Shown piece by piece: positions 17,547 to 26,388 of a DNA stretch of 64,000 nt. Below the pieces are notes generated by a model that worked only from the letters and a program-made list of their open reading frames with translations, did no database searches and was not told the origin of the DNA. The DNA comes from CBDCYS01 sp965226245 (GTDB lineage Bacteria > Acidobacteriota > Terriglobia > Bryobacterales > UBA6623). The number at the start of each line of letters is the position of its first letter. Positions within the stretch are counted from its first letter, which is position 1. The stretch is from positions 6,572,001 to 6,636,000 of the forward strand of contig CBDDCL010000015.1 in assembly GCA_965226245.1 (NCBI GenBank). The letters run 5' to 3'. The translations under genes and the position numbers were made by a program.

Positions 17547-18777
17547 GTATGTCGTTTCATGAAACTGTACCTGTCTCAGGCGCGGCTTCGAGCGCCTCGA
17601 ACTTGCCCCAGCGGTGAACGACCGGTGCGGCGTTGATCTCCGCGATTCCCAGCAGGATTCGTTCTCGAAGCTCCGCCCAGGACTCCACTCGAATGCCCTT
17701 GAGAAAGGTGCGCGCCATCTTCCCAAACAGGGTCTCGACAATGTTGAGCCAAGACCCGTGGGTGGGCGTATGTACGTATTTGAAGCGGTTCGGACGCGTC
17801 GCCAAATAGGCCTTTGTCTCCTTGGATATGTGAGCGGAATGATTGTCCAAGATCAATCGGATGGTGCATTCGGCCGGGTAGGTTTGGTCCAGATCCTTCA
17901 GCAATAAGATGAATTCCCGGCTGCGGTGGCGCCGCTCCACCCGCGCCGTCACGCGGCCGTCGTGCAAGTCCAGCGCCGCCAGAATCGAGCAAGTCCCCAG
18001 ACGTTTGTATTCGTGATCGCGGGCCACACAAGGATGCCGCCCCGGCACCGGCGGCAGGTCCGGCGCGGTGTTGGCGATCGCTTGCACGCCGGGCTTTTCG
18101 TCCACCGAAACCGTGATCACGCCCGGCGAGGGGCCGCCCTCGCCAGAGCTTTCATTTTGCAGCGCCACCTCGCGGTAGACCAGCAGCACCTGCCGCATCT
18201 TGGACTCGAAATCCGGGTCGCGGCGCTGCAGGTAGTATTTCACCTTCTCCGGATGCAGCGGCTGGGCGGCCAGAATCCGGTGAACCGTCGCTTTAGCCGC
18301 TTGGGCCAGGGCCGGATAGCCCGCTTCCACGGCATGCTGGCGGACGTGCCGCGCGAGCGCGCTGCGGGTCCACAACTCGGCGGCGTATCCCAGTTCCTTG
18401 GGTTTGCAGCAGGCCAAGTGCACCACCCAGGCCTTGGCCTCTTCGCTAATGCGGGGCTCGTAGGGACGATGATAGGCGTCCTTGAGGGCCGCTTCCACCC
18501 CCATGGCGAGGGCTCGCTCGATCCATTTGGCAACGCTCTTGCGGGTCATCTTCACGGCCCGCATAATCTCGGCGATGGTCTCGCCGCCATGATAGCGCCA
18601 CAGAATCTCGGCGCGTTGCACCTCCCGAGCCGGAGCCTTGCGGGAACGACGCAGCCGCTTCAGATGTTGCACCTCTTCGGGAGTGAGAACCAGTGGGGGA
18701 CGCTTCGATTTTCCTGCCATGCAACCAGTCTAGCAAAAAACATTGTCCTATGGTTATGTTTTAATGAAACGTTATAC
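17547..18777 (-). mobile_element. IS630-family element
   Basis: A 1,231-bp element. The left end GTATGTCGTTTCATG is an imperfect inverted match to the right end (complement GTATAACGTTTCATT). TA lies on both sides. It carries one uninterrupted transposase gene and sits between topA and a small HELDH-motif gene. Confidence 0.82.
17557..18720 (-). CDS. IS630-family transposase
   Basis: A 387-residue transposase. The N-terminal half is helix-turn-helix (GGETIAEIMRAVKMTRKSVAKWIERAL). The DDE_3 catalytic domain shows D in VITVSVDEKPGVQAI, D in LILDNHSAHIS and E in HGSWLNIVETLFG, with the usual IS630 spacing. The reading frame is complete and ends almost at the left end of the element, as in compact IS630 members. 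Confidence 0.9.
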   Translation of the reverse strand: MAGKSKRPPLVLTPEEVQHLKRLRRSRKAPAREVQRAEILWRYHGGETIAEIMRAVKMTRKSVAKWIERALAMGVEAALKDAYHRPYEPRISEEAKAWVVHLACCKPKELGYAAELWTRSALARHVRQHAVEAGYPALAQAAKATVHRILAAQPLHPEKVKYYLQRRDPDFESKMRQVLLVYREVALQNESSGEGGPSPGVITVSVDEKPGVQAIANTAPDLPPVPGRHPCVARDHEYKRLGTCSILAALDLHDGRVTARVERRHRSREFILLLKDLDQTYPAECTIRLILDNHSAHISKETKAYLATRPNRFKYVHTPTHGSWLNIVETLFGKMARTFLKGIRVESWAELRERILLGIAEINAAPVVHRWGKFEALEAAPETGTVS

Positions 18778-18821
18778 TAGTTAGCGGCCCGCGGGTTTAT
18801 CATGGGGAGCGGGACTCTCCC

Positions 18822-19460
18822 ATGGTGCAGCGTTCCAGGATCCACTCTCGCGGCCTGCTGGCTCGCGCCATGGACAGGCTTCGCGGACAAGACCAGTTGC
18901 TGATCCGGGCTGGCGATGAGCTGCCGCTCGTGGTAGCCAGCTACCCTCGGGGCCGCGACATTTTCGCGGCATCGTTGCAGTCCGCGCTGAGCGGAACCTT
19001 TCCCGCGCTTAGCGATCAGGTTTGGGGCGCTTACCGGGACGTCCTCGAGCGCGTTCCCTCATTGATGGTGGCGGTGCTTCGCTCACGCAACGCTTGCGGA
19101 TGCCTCGGACACCATCATTTACCCGGCGCCGAGGGCCGCCTGTCCCGCCGCTTGATGGCGGATACGGGTCAGCGCGGCGCCGAGATCGACCTTGCCATCG
19201 ACGCCATCCGGAGTTGGGAACCGCTTCCGCTTTCCGACTTCGCGGTCGCCGCTCCGATCGAAATCCTCAAGGACGAATCGGCGGAACTCGAATACCATCG
19301 ATTCCATACCGCGCTTCTCTCCGTGTTTCTCCACGAGCTGGACCATCTCGCCTTCCCCAAGCGCGGCGAGAAAGAGATTCGAACGCGCAGCAACGAGTTC
19401 TATGTTGGCGCGATGCGCGACTTCGTCACCCAGTACTTCGGCATCGCCTACGGCATTTAG
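18822..19460 (+). CDS. Uncharacterised protein with HELDH motif
   Basis: A 212-residue protein I cannot assign to a named family. Two potential metal sites are visible: CGCLGHHH at ~92-99 and HELDH at 171-175 inside a helix-like segment (LLSVFLHELDHLAF), which fits the HExxH zinc-peptidase signature. There is no signal peptide or membrane segment, and the rest is rich in Arg and Leu. It starts only 42 bp after the IS630 right flank, so that element may have removed or replaced its promoter. HExxH occurs by chance often enough that protease activity is only a suggestion. Confidence 0.6.
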   Translation: MVQRSRIHSRGLLARAMDRLRGQDQLLIRAGDELPLVVASYPRGRDIFAASLQSALSGTFPALSDQVWGAYRDVLERVPSLMVAVLRSRNACGCLGHHHLPGAEGRLSRRLMADTGQRGAEIDLAIDAIRSWEPLPLSDFAVAAPIEILKDESAELEYHRFHTALLSVFLHELDHLAFPKRGEKEIRTRSNEFYVGAMRDFVTQYFGIAYGI

Positions 19461-19490
19461 TACCGGTATAGGCAAATTGTTGCCGATTGC

Positions 19491-19541
19491 GCCAGAAAAT
19501 TTCACGCGGCCGGGCAGAGGCGTGGACGGAAGTCCACGCTC
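19491..19541 (-). repeat. R3 dispersed repeat (copy b)
   Basis: Contains GCCAGAAAATTT, GCGGCCGGGCAGAGGCGTGG and ACGGAAGTCCACGC. It is the inverted form of the copies at 47288-47330 and 52337-52386. Confidence 0.65.
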
Positions 19542-19616
19542 TTCATCGCAGTCCAGTCTCCCTTTCCGTCCACCCTGTGGACCCTTCTTGGTTGCCGCTC
19601 GTCCGCACTAGGATGT

Positions 19617-19735
19617 TCAGAGCTTGTCAAGCCCGAGCAACCCCGCCGCATTGTCGTGGCAGACCTTCTTGAGAATCTCGTCCGGCAGACCAATTCCGGA
19701 GATCTTCCAGTGCCCTTGGGGTTGGCGGTTCTAGA
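19617..19735 (-). pseudogene. C-terminal remnant of an amidohydrolase
   Basis: Reading the minus strand to the stop at 19617-19619 gives PQGHWKISGIGLPDEILKKV followed by CHDNAAGLLGLDKL and a stop. This is the typical end of amidohydrolase-2 family proteins (a Gly-Leu-Pro, then a helix, then NAxxLLGL). Nothing of the upstream enzyme remains. Only about 39 codons are recognisable. Confidence 0.5.
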
Positions 19736-19839
19736 ATCTTTCACCGATCCGCCTCGGCAGCGCGGATTTGTCCCTTGACATCTTCGCTTTATGTTCGCTA
19801 TTATAGCATGGCGAAGAAAGAGCGAATACACCGGCTGTT

Positions 19840-20061
19840 GTGTTCACACAGAAGCACATAGCAGTGGTTACCGCGGCGAGCCGGGGTGTCGGCGGGGGTG
19901 CGGCTATCAGTTTGGCGCAGGCTGGATTCACAGTCTTCGCGACAGGCCACGGTATCGCGGCCGCCGGCCTTCCCAATGCGGTCGTCCAGATTCGCCGCGA
20001 CCACTTGCGGGACGAGGAAATTGCCGCTGTGTTCGCCCAAGTCGCGGCTGAAAACCAGTGA
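19840..20061 (+). pseudogene. N-terminal remnant of a short-chain dehydrogenase
   Basis: A 73-codon frame with the SDR cofactor motif as IAVVTAASRGVGGGAAISLA (family TGxxxGxG) and a later DHLRDEEIAAVFAQVAAEN that matches the helix before the family NNA motif. It stops there, so the catalytic Tyr-Lys domain is missing. It is too short to be an enzyme. Confidence 0.55.
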
Positions 20062-20091
20062 CCTTGGAAACGGCCTAGGGAAAGGTTAGCC

Positions 20092-22482
20092 ATGGTGTCC
20101 AATCTCTCGCTGAACTTTGGAGAACCCTTGCAGGTTCAACCTCGGGCTGCCCGCAACCCGCTGGCCCGCCGCGACGCTTCGCTCGAACGCGTGGTCGAGC
20201 AGATGGAGGCGCTGCGGCGGAAGCCCAACTCGCCGATCACCGCGATTCGCCGCCAGCCGGCTCGTGAGGGCAAATTCGCCGATCTGCCCGATACCGTTGA
20301 CGAGCGGCTCAAGAAAGTTCTGGCCGAGCGCGGAATCTCGCGGCTCTACAGCCACCAAGCCGAGGCATTTGACCGGATCAGGCGCGGCGAAAACGTGGTT
20401 CTGGTGACGCCGACAGCCAGCGGCAAGACACTGTGCTACAACCTGCCGGTACTCAACCAGCTTCTCGAAGATCCCAACGCTTGCGCCCTTTATTTGTTCC
20501 CCACCAAGGCCTTGGCGGAAGATCAACTGGCGGAGTTTCACGGGCTGGCCGGGGCGCTGGGAAGCGATATCCGCGCCTTCACCTACGACGGCGACACGCC
20601 GCAAGACGCCCGCCGCGCCATTCGCCGCCGCGCCAGCGTCGTGCTGACGAATCCCGACATGCTGCACGCCGGAGTGCTGCCGCATCACACCCGCTGGGCG
20701 CGGTTTTTCGAGAATCTGCGCTACATCGTGATCGATGAGCTGCACACCTACCGCGGCGTGTTTGGCAGCCACGCGGCGAACGTTCTGCGGCGGCTCAAGC
20801 GCATCTGTGAGTTTTATGGTTCCAAGCCGCGGTTCATCTGTTGCAGCGCCACGATCGCCAACCCGCAAGAGCTGGCCGAAGCCTTGATCGAGCAGCCGGT
20901 GTCCGCGATTGCCGATAACGGCGCCCCGAGCGGCGAGAAGTATTTCGTCTTCTACAATCCCCCGGTGGTGAACCGGCAGTTGGGAATTCGCCGCAGCTAC
21001 ATCGCCGAGACGCGCCGTATCGCACAGACTTTTCTCGACCGCGGACAGCAGACTCTGGTCTTCGCCAACAACAGGCTGGCGATGGAAATCCTGGTTCGCT
21101 ACCTCAAGGACACTTACGAGCAGGGGCCGATTCCGGGCTCGGCGATTCGGGGCTATCGCGGGGGCTACCTGCCGCGGGAACGCCGCGAGATCGAGCGCCA
21201 ACTGCGGGCAGGCGAGATCCTCGGAGTGGTGGCGACGAACGCGCTGGAACTGGGCATTGACATCGGATCGCTCGACGCCGTGGTGCTCGCCGGGTATCCG
21301 GGGTCGATCGCATCAACTTGGCAGCGCGCCGGACGAGCGGGCCGCCGCCACTCGCTGTCGATGACGGTTCTGACCGCTTCGAGCGCGCCGCTGGACCAGT
21401 ACATCATCGAGCACCCGGACTATTTTTTTGGCTCCTCCCCCGAGCATGCGCACATCAACCCCGACAACCTCGAAATCCTGATCGGCCATCTGAAGTGCGC
21501 CGCCTTCGAGCTGCCGATTCAGGACGGCGAGAAGTTCGGTCCGCATGCGACGGAAGACCTGTGCAAGTTTCTCGAAGAGGCCGGCGTGCTGCATCACGCC
21601 GGCAAGAGCTGGCACTGGACCTCGGAGTCTTACCCGGCCGACGCCATCAGCTTGCGCAAGATCACAAGCGACAATTTCGTGGTCGTCGACATTACTGGCG
21701 AACCGCGGGTCATCGGGCAAGTTGACTTCAATCCGGCGCTGACTTCGCTGCACGAAAAAGCGATCTACCTGCATGAAGGCAAACTCTTCCACGTCGAGCG
21801 GTTCGATTACGAAGAGCGCAAGGCTTACGTCAAGAGCGTCGAGTGCGACTACTACACCGACGCGATTGATTACACGCAGGTCAAGATTCTCGAGACGTTT
21901 GATTCGGCGGTGATGGCGGCAGCGTCGGCTCATCATGGCGAGGTGCGGCTCAACCGGCAGATCGTCGGCTTCAAGAAGATCAAGTTCTATACGAATGAAA
22001 ACGTCGGGGCCGGCAAGCTGTCGATGCCGGAGCAGGAGATGCATACGAGTGCGTTTTGGCTGCATTTCCCCGAAAAATTCTTGGCGCGGCTGAGCGAGTA
22101 TGCCCCGGCCGACAAGAAGAACGGACTCGCCGGGCTGGGCAATGCTCTGCGGACCATCGCTTCTCTGCTGTTAATGTGCGATCCGCGCGACTTGGGCGTG
22201 ACGATAGGGTCGGATCGCGAAAGCGGCGCGGACGAGTTCGAGCCCAACATATATTTGTACGACAACTATCCCGGCGGAATCGGGCAGAGCGAACCGCTGT
22301 TCCGGCTGCGGCGGACGCTGGCCGAAAAATCGAAGGAGTTGCTGGAAGCCTGCTCTTGCGAGGCGGGGTGCCCCTCCTGCGTCGGCCCAGTGGGCGAGGT
22401 GGGCGAGAGAGCGAAGGAAGTAGCGCTGCGGCTGGCGGGCGAGCTGATCCGGCAAACGGAGCCGGTCACGGAGGCGCGGTGA
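20092..22482 (+). CDS. DEAD/DEAH helicase with C-terminal zinc cluster (MrfA-like)
   Basis: A 796-residue superfamily 2 helicase. Walker A is TPTASGKT at ~105, the Walker B box is DELHTYRG at ~214, motif III is CCSATIANP, and motif VI is QRAGRAGRR at ~411. The C-terminal third is a DUF1998-type domain ending in four clustered cysteines, CSCEAGCPSC (~754-763), the metal site of the MrfA/Hrq1 group. Bacillus MrfA (YprA) unwinds DNA in mitomycin lesion repair with the nuclease MrfB; here the next gene encodes an MrfB-like protein, which supports the assignment. The start is ATG at 20092 following AAAGG. Confidence 0.87.
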   Translation: MVSNLSLNFGEPLQVQPRAARNPLARRDASLERVVEQMEALRRKPNSPITAIRRQPAREGKFADLPDTVDERLKKVLAERGISRLYSHQAEAFDRIRRGENVVLVTPTASGKTLCYNLPVLNQLLEDPNACALYLFPTKALAEDQLAEFHGLAGALGSDIRAFTYDGDTPQDARRAIRRRASVVLTNPDMLHAGVLPHHTRWARFFENLRYIVIDELHTYRGVFGSHAANVLRRLKRICEFYGSKPRFICCSATIANPQELAEALIEQPVSAIADNGAPSGEKYFVFYNPPVVNRQLGIRRSYIAETRRIAQTFLDRGQQTLVFANNRLAMEILVRYLKDTYEQGPIPGSAIRGYRGGYLPRERREIERQLRAGEILGVVATNALELGIDIGSLDAVVLAGYPGSIASTWQRAGRAGRRHSLSMTVLTASSAPLDQYIIEHPDYFFGSSPEHAHINPDNLEILIGHLKCAAFELPIQDGEKFGPHATEDLCKFLEEAGVLHHAGKSWHWTSESYPADAISLRKITSDNFVVVDITGEPRVIGQVDFNPALTSLHEKAIYLHEGKLFHVERFDYEERKAYVKSVECDYYTDAIDYTQVKILETFDSAVMAAASAHHGEVRLNRQIVGFKKIKFYTNENVGAGKLSMPEQEMHTSAFWLHFPEKFLARLSEYAPADKKNGLAGLGNALRTIASLLLMCDPRDLGVTIGSDRESGADEFEPNIYLYDNYPGGIGQSEPLFRLRRTLAEKSKELLEACSCEAGCPSCVGPVGEVGERAKEVALRLAGELIRQTEPVTEAR

Positions 22483-22668
22483 GAAATCGGGAGCCGATGT
22501 GGCGGGGCGAGCTGAGGTGGCGCGCGCCTCCGGGCCGACGTTGCGCTGGGCTTTCGGGCCCGGCGTAGGGCGAGCTGGCGAATAGGCTGTTATTCCCTAG
22601 TCCGGATGGGCAGAACCGACCAAGGAGAAATTGGCCTCTTGAAAGATTGTTAGCATTGGCAGGCTTGA

Positions 22669-22688
22669 CCCCAGGCTACCGCCTGGGG
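22669..22688. other. Strong hairpin between the mrfA-like and mrfB-like genes
   Basis: CCCCAGGC, loop TACC, GCCTGGGG: a perfect 8-bp GC-rich stem. No T-run follows, so it may be a palindromic repeat or an attenuation structure. Confidence 0.45.
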
Positions 22689-22750
22689 CTCTGATGCTGC
22701 TTTCCTAACTTTCGGCGTCGTTTGGCACGAGTTCAACTTCACGGTCAAGC

Positions 22751-24094
22751 ATGGAAACCGATCTCAGCCAGCAACTCAAGCACTTGCGCCGCCGCATCCG
22801 GCGCATCGAGCGCGCCAAACCTCGCCCGCTGGCTTCGCCCGAAAACCGGGCCAACGGCTTCCCCAAATACATCCAAGACTGGCCCCGGGCCAAGCCGCCG
22901 CCCGCGCACTTGATCGACGACATGCCCGGGGGCGACCCGGAACATTACGACGCCGAAAAGCTGCTCGACGGCGAAGTTCGCGAAAACGATCACGGAACGT
23001 ACTTTCTCTCCGAGCGGCTCTACGCTTCCCACCAGCGCCATGGCAGCATGGAGATTTCGCACCTGGCCGAGCTGCCGCCCGAGTATCTCCGCGGTATTTC
23101 GCGGGATGAGATCCCGGCTTGCGAGCCCGGACGCTGGGCGTTTCTCGATACCGAGACGACTGGGCTGGTCGGCGGCACCGGCACCTGCGCGTTTCTGGTC
23201 GGCATCGGCACGATTGACGAAGACGGTTTTCGGGTGCGGTTGTTCTTCATGAGGGACTACGACGAAGAAGCCGCCATGCTGGCCGCCATCAGCGAGTTTC
23301 TGGGCGGCTACGACGTCCTCGTCACTTATAACGGCAAAGCCTACGACAGCCCTTTGCTCGAAACGCGCTACTGGCTATCACGCCTGAAATTCCCGATCGA
23401 GCGGATGCACCATCTCGATCTGCTGCACGGCGCGCGGCGGCTGTGGAAGCAGCGGCTGGAAAGCTGCCGCTTGGTCGATCTCGAATACGAAATCCTTGGC
23501 GTGGAGCGGCAGGGCGATCTTCCGGGCGAACTGATTCCTTACTACTACTTCGAATATCTCAAGACTCGCCAGGCGTTTCGGCTCGTTCCGCTGCTGCATC
23601 ACAACGTGATCGACATCGTGTCGCTGGCTTGCTTGACGGCCGTGGTGCTGCCGGCCTTTGCCTCGCCGGCCGAAGCCGACCCGCCCCACGGAGCCGACCT
23701 GTTGGGACTGGCCCGCTGGCTGCGCCGCAACGGGGAGGATGAAACGGCACTCGAGCTTTATCGCCGCGCGATCGGCAAGCACATGAGCGAGGAGTGCCTG
23801 TTTTCAGCGCTGTGGGAATCGGCCATGATCGAAAAGAGAAGAGGGAATCGCGAGGCCATGGCGGGCATACTGTCAGACATCAGCGAGGTCCGCAACGCTC
23901 ATCAGCTTTCAGCGTTTGAGGAACTGGCGAAGCACTACGAGCATCACGAGAAGAACTATCAGCAGGCGCTGGCCATGACGGACGCGGCCGTGGCAATCGA
24001 CTCTTCGCCCGGGCTGCTGCATCGAAAGAGCAGACTCGGAAGCAAGCTGGAGCGGCTACAGGAAGGGCAACCGCCGTCCGAGCTGTTCGAATAG
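22751..24094 (+). CDS. RNase H-fold exonuclease with TPR tail (MrfB/YprB-like)
   Basis: A 447-residue protein with a DnaQ-type exonuclease domain. Exo I is FLDTETTGLVGGTG at ~131, Exo II lies around VTYNGKAYDSPLLETRYW, and Exo III-like HHNVIDIVSL falls at ~290. An N-terminal ~100 residues is basic and charged. The C-terminus (~310-420) has helical TPR-like repeats (ALELYRRAIGKHMSEE, FEELAKHYEHHEKN). In Bacillus subtilis the neighbouring pair MrfA-MrfB acts in a mitomycin C repair route. The same order and strand are kept here, although 268 bp separate the genes. Confidence 0.82.
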   Translation: METDLSQQLKHLRRRIRRIERAKPRPLASPENRANGFPKYIQDWPRAKPPPAHLIDDMPGGDPEHYDAEKLLDGEVRENDHGTYFLSERLYASHQRHGSMEISHLAELPPEYLRGISRDEIPACEPGRWAFLDTETTGLVGGTGTCAFLVGIGTIDEDGFRVRLFFMRDYDEEAAMLAAISEFLGGYDVLVTYNGKAYDSPLLETRYWLSRLKFPIERMHHLDLLHGARRLWKQRLESCRLVDLEYEILGVERQGDLPGELIPYYYFEYLKTRQAFRLVPLLHHNVIDIVSLACLTAVVLPAFASPAEADPPHGADLLGLARWLRRNGEDETALELYRRAIGKHMSEECLFSALWESAMIEKRRGNREAMAGILSDISEVRNAHQLSAFEELAKHYEHHEKNYQQALAMTDAAVAIDSSPGLLHRKSRLGSKLERLQEGQPPSELFE

Positions 24095-24121
24095 GGGACT
24101 CCGCTGGATTGGCGCGGTTAG

Positions 24122-24161
24122 GCTAAAAACGGCGCTTTGAATCAACCGCCGGATTTAGGTT
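24122..24161. repeat. 40-bp palindromic mini-element (R5, copy a)
   Basis: Begins CTAAAAACGGCGCTTTGAAT and ends CAACCGCCGGATTTAGG. Its two halves are imperfect inverted repeats, and its ends match the left terminus of the IS1380-like element at 50504. Confidence 0.6.
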
Positions 24162-24230
24162 CATACGGTTGTCAGGATTTCTTTCGCAGTAGCTTCCTTC
24201 GCCATTTCAGGGCTTGGCGCGGGGGGATTC

Positions 24231-24290
24231 GGACCCAGGGTTCCGCTTCGCTCCACCCTTGGCTACGATCCTGCGCCGCTTCGCGGCTTT
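24231..24290 (-). repeat. R1 dispersed repeat (copy b)
   Basis: Inverted copy: ACCCAGGGTTCCGCTTCGCT then CCACCCTTGGCTACGATC and CGCCGCTTCGCGGC. It lies between two R5 mini-elements. Confidence 0.7.
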
Positions 24291-24306
24291 GGCCGGATTG
24301 CTTCAT

Positions 24307-24346
24307 CCTAAAAACGGCGCTTTGAATCAACCGCCGGATTTAGGGT
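24307..24346. repeat. 40-bp palindromic mini-element (R5, copy b)
   Basis: Almost identical to 24122-24161, in the same orientation, with a complete CCTAAAAACGGC terminus. It abuts the stop codon of the symporter gene. Confidence 0.6.
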
Positions 24347-25638
24347 TAGGCGTTTGCCGCAACACTAGCCGCGGGCTCCAGGTCGAGAACTTCCCCTTCC
24401 GAGCGGGCCACAAACGCCGCGCAGGACATATCGCCGGTCACGTTGACCGCCGTGCGGAGCATGTCGAGAATGCGGTCCACGCCGAGGATCAGCGCAATGC
24501 CGGCTTCCACTTGAGCGCCCAGTCCCACCGACTGAAGAACGATGATCAGCGTGATGATTCCCGAGCTAGGCACTCCCGCCGCACCGACCGAAGCCAGGGT
24601 CGCCGTGAGCACGATCGTCAACTGCCCGGTAAGGCCGATCGGAATCCCGTAGATCTGCGCGATGAACATGACGGCGACCGCCTGGTAGAGCGCGGTGCCA
24701 TCCATATTAATGGTGGCGCCCAGCGGCAACACGAAACCGCTAACTTCCCTGGAAATGCCGAGTTTGTTCTGCGCCGTGCTAATGCTGACCGGCAGCGTCG
24801 CACTCGAGGAAGAGGTCGAGAAGGCGAAGATAGGGACCGCGATCACGCGTTTGAAGAAGGAGACCGGGTTCAGCCGCGCCGCCAGCCGCACCATGATTCC
24901 GATCGTGCCGAACAAGTGAAGCAATAATCCCGAAACAACGACAAGCGAGTAGATGAGCAAACTGCGCAACAAGTCGAGGCCGAACTGAGCCACAACGGCC
25001 GCGATCAGAGCGAAGACAGCGTAGGGGGCGATCTTCATCACCCAGCCGATGATGACCATCGAAGCGTTGTTGACGCCCTCGAAAAAGGACAGCACGGGAT
25101 TTTTTTGGGCTTCGGGCAGCACGCTGACCGCGGCACCGAAAACAATCGAAAAGAAAATCAGGGCCAGCAAGTCGAACTCCGCCGCTGCCTGGATGGGGTT
25201 GCGAGGGATCATGTTCAGCAGGACATCCACTAGTGAAGGGGCCTCGGCGGCGAGCTGCATTTTGCCTTGCGCTTCGCTCTGGAAGCGCGCGGCAAGCTGG
25301 TCGCGAGTCACCGGGTCGATGTCGCTGCCCGGCTTGATCAGGTTCGATATGCCAAGGCCGATCGTTACCGCGATGGCCGTGGTGAACATGTAGTAGCCCA
25401 GAGTTTTGCCGCCAATGCGTCCGAGCTTGCTGATGTCACCGAGGGAGGCCGTGCCTACCAGCAGGCTGGCGACAACCAGCGGAATGACGATCATCGTGAT
25501 GAGGCGGATAAAGCCCGTCCCAATCGGCTCCAGCGCAATGAGAACTTGCACCAGTCCCCTCAGGTTGGCTGCGTTGGCGATGGCGCCGATCGTTCCGCCG
25601 GCGATCAGCCCGATGAGGATCTTCGTGTAGAGCTGCAT
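24346..25638 (-). CDS. Dicarboxylate/amino acid:cation symporter (DAACS family)
   Basis: A 430-residue secondary transporter with about eight hydrophobic helices. The family signatures are present: the serine-rich re-entrant hairpin AFSTSSSSATLPVS at ~275-290, the helix-7 motif PLGATINMDGTALYQ, and the second hairpin GVPSSGIITL before helix 8. These residues bind the acidic substrate and Na+ or H+. It could be a glutamate/aspartate (GltP-type) or C4-dicarboxylate (DctA-type) carrier; the sequence alone does not decide. It is a single-gene unit; the spacer upstream to 26013 has no other gene. Confidence 0.9.
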   Translation of the reverse strand: MQLYTKILIGLIAGGTIGAIANAANLRGLVQVLIALEPIGTGFIRLITMIVIPLVVASLLVGTASLGDISKLGRIGGKTLGYYMFTTAIAVTIGLGISNLIKPGSDIDPVTRDQLAARFQSEAQGKMQLAAEAPSLVDVLLNMIPRNPIQAAAEFDLLALIFFSIVFGAAVSVLPEAQKNPVLSFFEGVNNASMVIIGWVMKIAPYAVFALIAAVVAQFGLDLLRSLLIYSLVVVSGLLLHLFGTIGIMVRLAARLNPVSFFKRVIAVPIFAFSTSSSSATLPVSISTAQNKLGISREVSGFVLPLGATINMDGTALYQAVAVMFIAQIYGIPIGLTGQLTIVLTATLASVGAAGVPSSGIITLIIVLQSVGLGAQVEAGIALILGVDRILDMLRTAVNVTGDMSCAAFVARSEGEVLDLEPAASVAANA

Positions 25639-26013
25639 GATAAGGTTCCCGTCAGTCTACTCGATAGCGCAGCCGGCTCGATAGCGAGGGCATTCCCGTT
25701 CCGCCAATGCCCGTCTTGACGGGTCCGGTGGCCCCCCAATTCCCAGAGAAACAGCATCTGCTTGTGGGACGAGTTTCCGTGACTTGGGGGTTACTCGGGA
25801 ACAGCAAGCAGGTTCCGCGAATGAGGGGATCATCCGCTCGCAAGCAGCCGACCCGCCAGCAGCCAAGTGGCCAGCAGCCAAGTGGCGCAAGCTCTCAGCT
25901 TGCCGCATCGAGACTTATCTCGACGCTTGCCCAAGCGGCCTCAACACCTCGCCCAGCCCAGCCCGCTACTCAGGCCATTTCTTTCTCGCGCCAAGCACCT
26001 CCGCCAGGGGCCG
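25639..26013. other. Intergenic region, no gene seen
   Basis: 375 bp between two minus-strand genes. It contains a short tandem duplication of CAGCAGCCAAGTGG (25856-25883) followed by GCGCAAGCTCTCAGCTTGCC, a palindromic stretch of the kind found in other spacers here. Confidence 0.45.
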
Positions 26014-26388
26014 CTATGCCGCCGCGGACTCTTCAAACTTTTCAGCGTGAACGTAGAGTTTGAACATGGGGGTCATGGAGCCGACACCCCAGCGGTTCAC
26101 GTTCCATTCGGCGCGAAGATATTTGACGTCAGCGTGCCCCGAGAGATCGAGCAGGATCCAGGAGGTCCCTGGATAGAACTTCTGCGGGAAGGCGCGGAGT
26201 GGTTTGGCGCCCCATTCTGCTCCGTCGGCGGAGCCTGAAAGGGACACGTCCAGGCTTTCCTGCTCCACGACATCGAGTACGCCAAGGGTGAGCAGCAGCG
26301 TTTGACCGGCGGCGTCCCCGATGTCGATGGCCTCGCCGGCGCCCTTGGCGTCGATGGTTTGTTCGGGAACGATAAATGCAGGCAGCAT
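26014..26388 (-). CDS. Conserved-looking small protein, unknown
   Basis: A 124-residue acidic protein I do not recognise. Its composition looks like a folded all-beta protein: alternating hydrophobic strands (TLLLTLGVLDVVEQESLDVS, SWILLDLSGHADVKYLRAEW), Trp-rich (WNVNRWGVGS), with no signal peptide or membrane helix. The ATG at 26388 follows a plausible purine-rich stretch. It stands alone between the symporter gene and the divergent thioredoxin-fold gene. Confidence 0.55.
   Translation of the reverse strand: MLPAFIVPEQTIDAKGAGEAIDIGDAAGQTLLLTLGVLDVVEQESLDVSLSGSADGAEWGAKPLRAFPQKFYPGTSWILLDLSGHADVKYLRAEWNVNRWGVGSMTPMFKLYVHAEKFEESAAA

Larger units (their letters stand above)
19461..20091. other. 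Region of gene decay and repeats
   Basis: 630 bp without an intact gene. It contains an R3 repeat (19491-19541), the tail of an amidohydrolase gene on the minus strand (19617-19735) and the head of a short-chain dehydrogenase gene on the plus strand (19840-20061). The remnants suggest that a deletion joined the two broken genes. Confidence 0.6.

Noticed and set aside
20086..21201. A 371-codon minus-strand open frame
   Set aside because: Antisense to the MrfA-like helicase motifs.
25856..25883. Tandem CAGCAGCCAAGTGG as a possible CRISPR-like or iteron array
   Set aside because: Only two units with no spacers; better explained as local duplication in repeat-rich spacer DNA.
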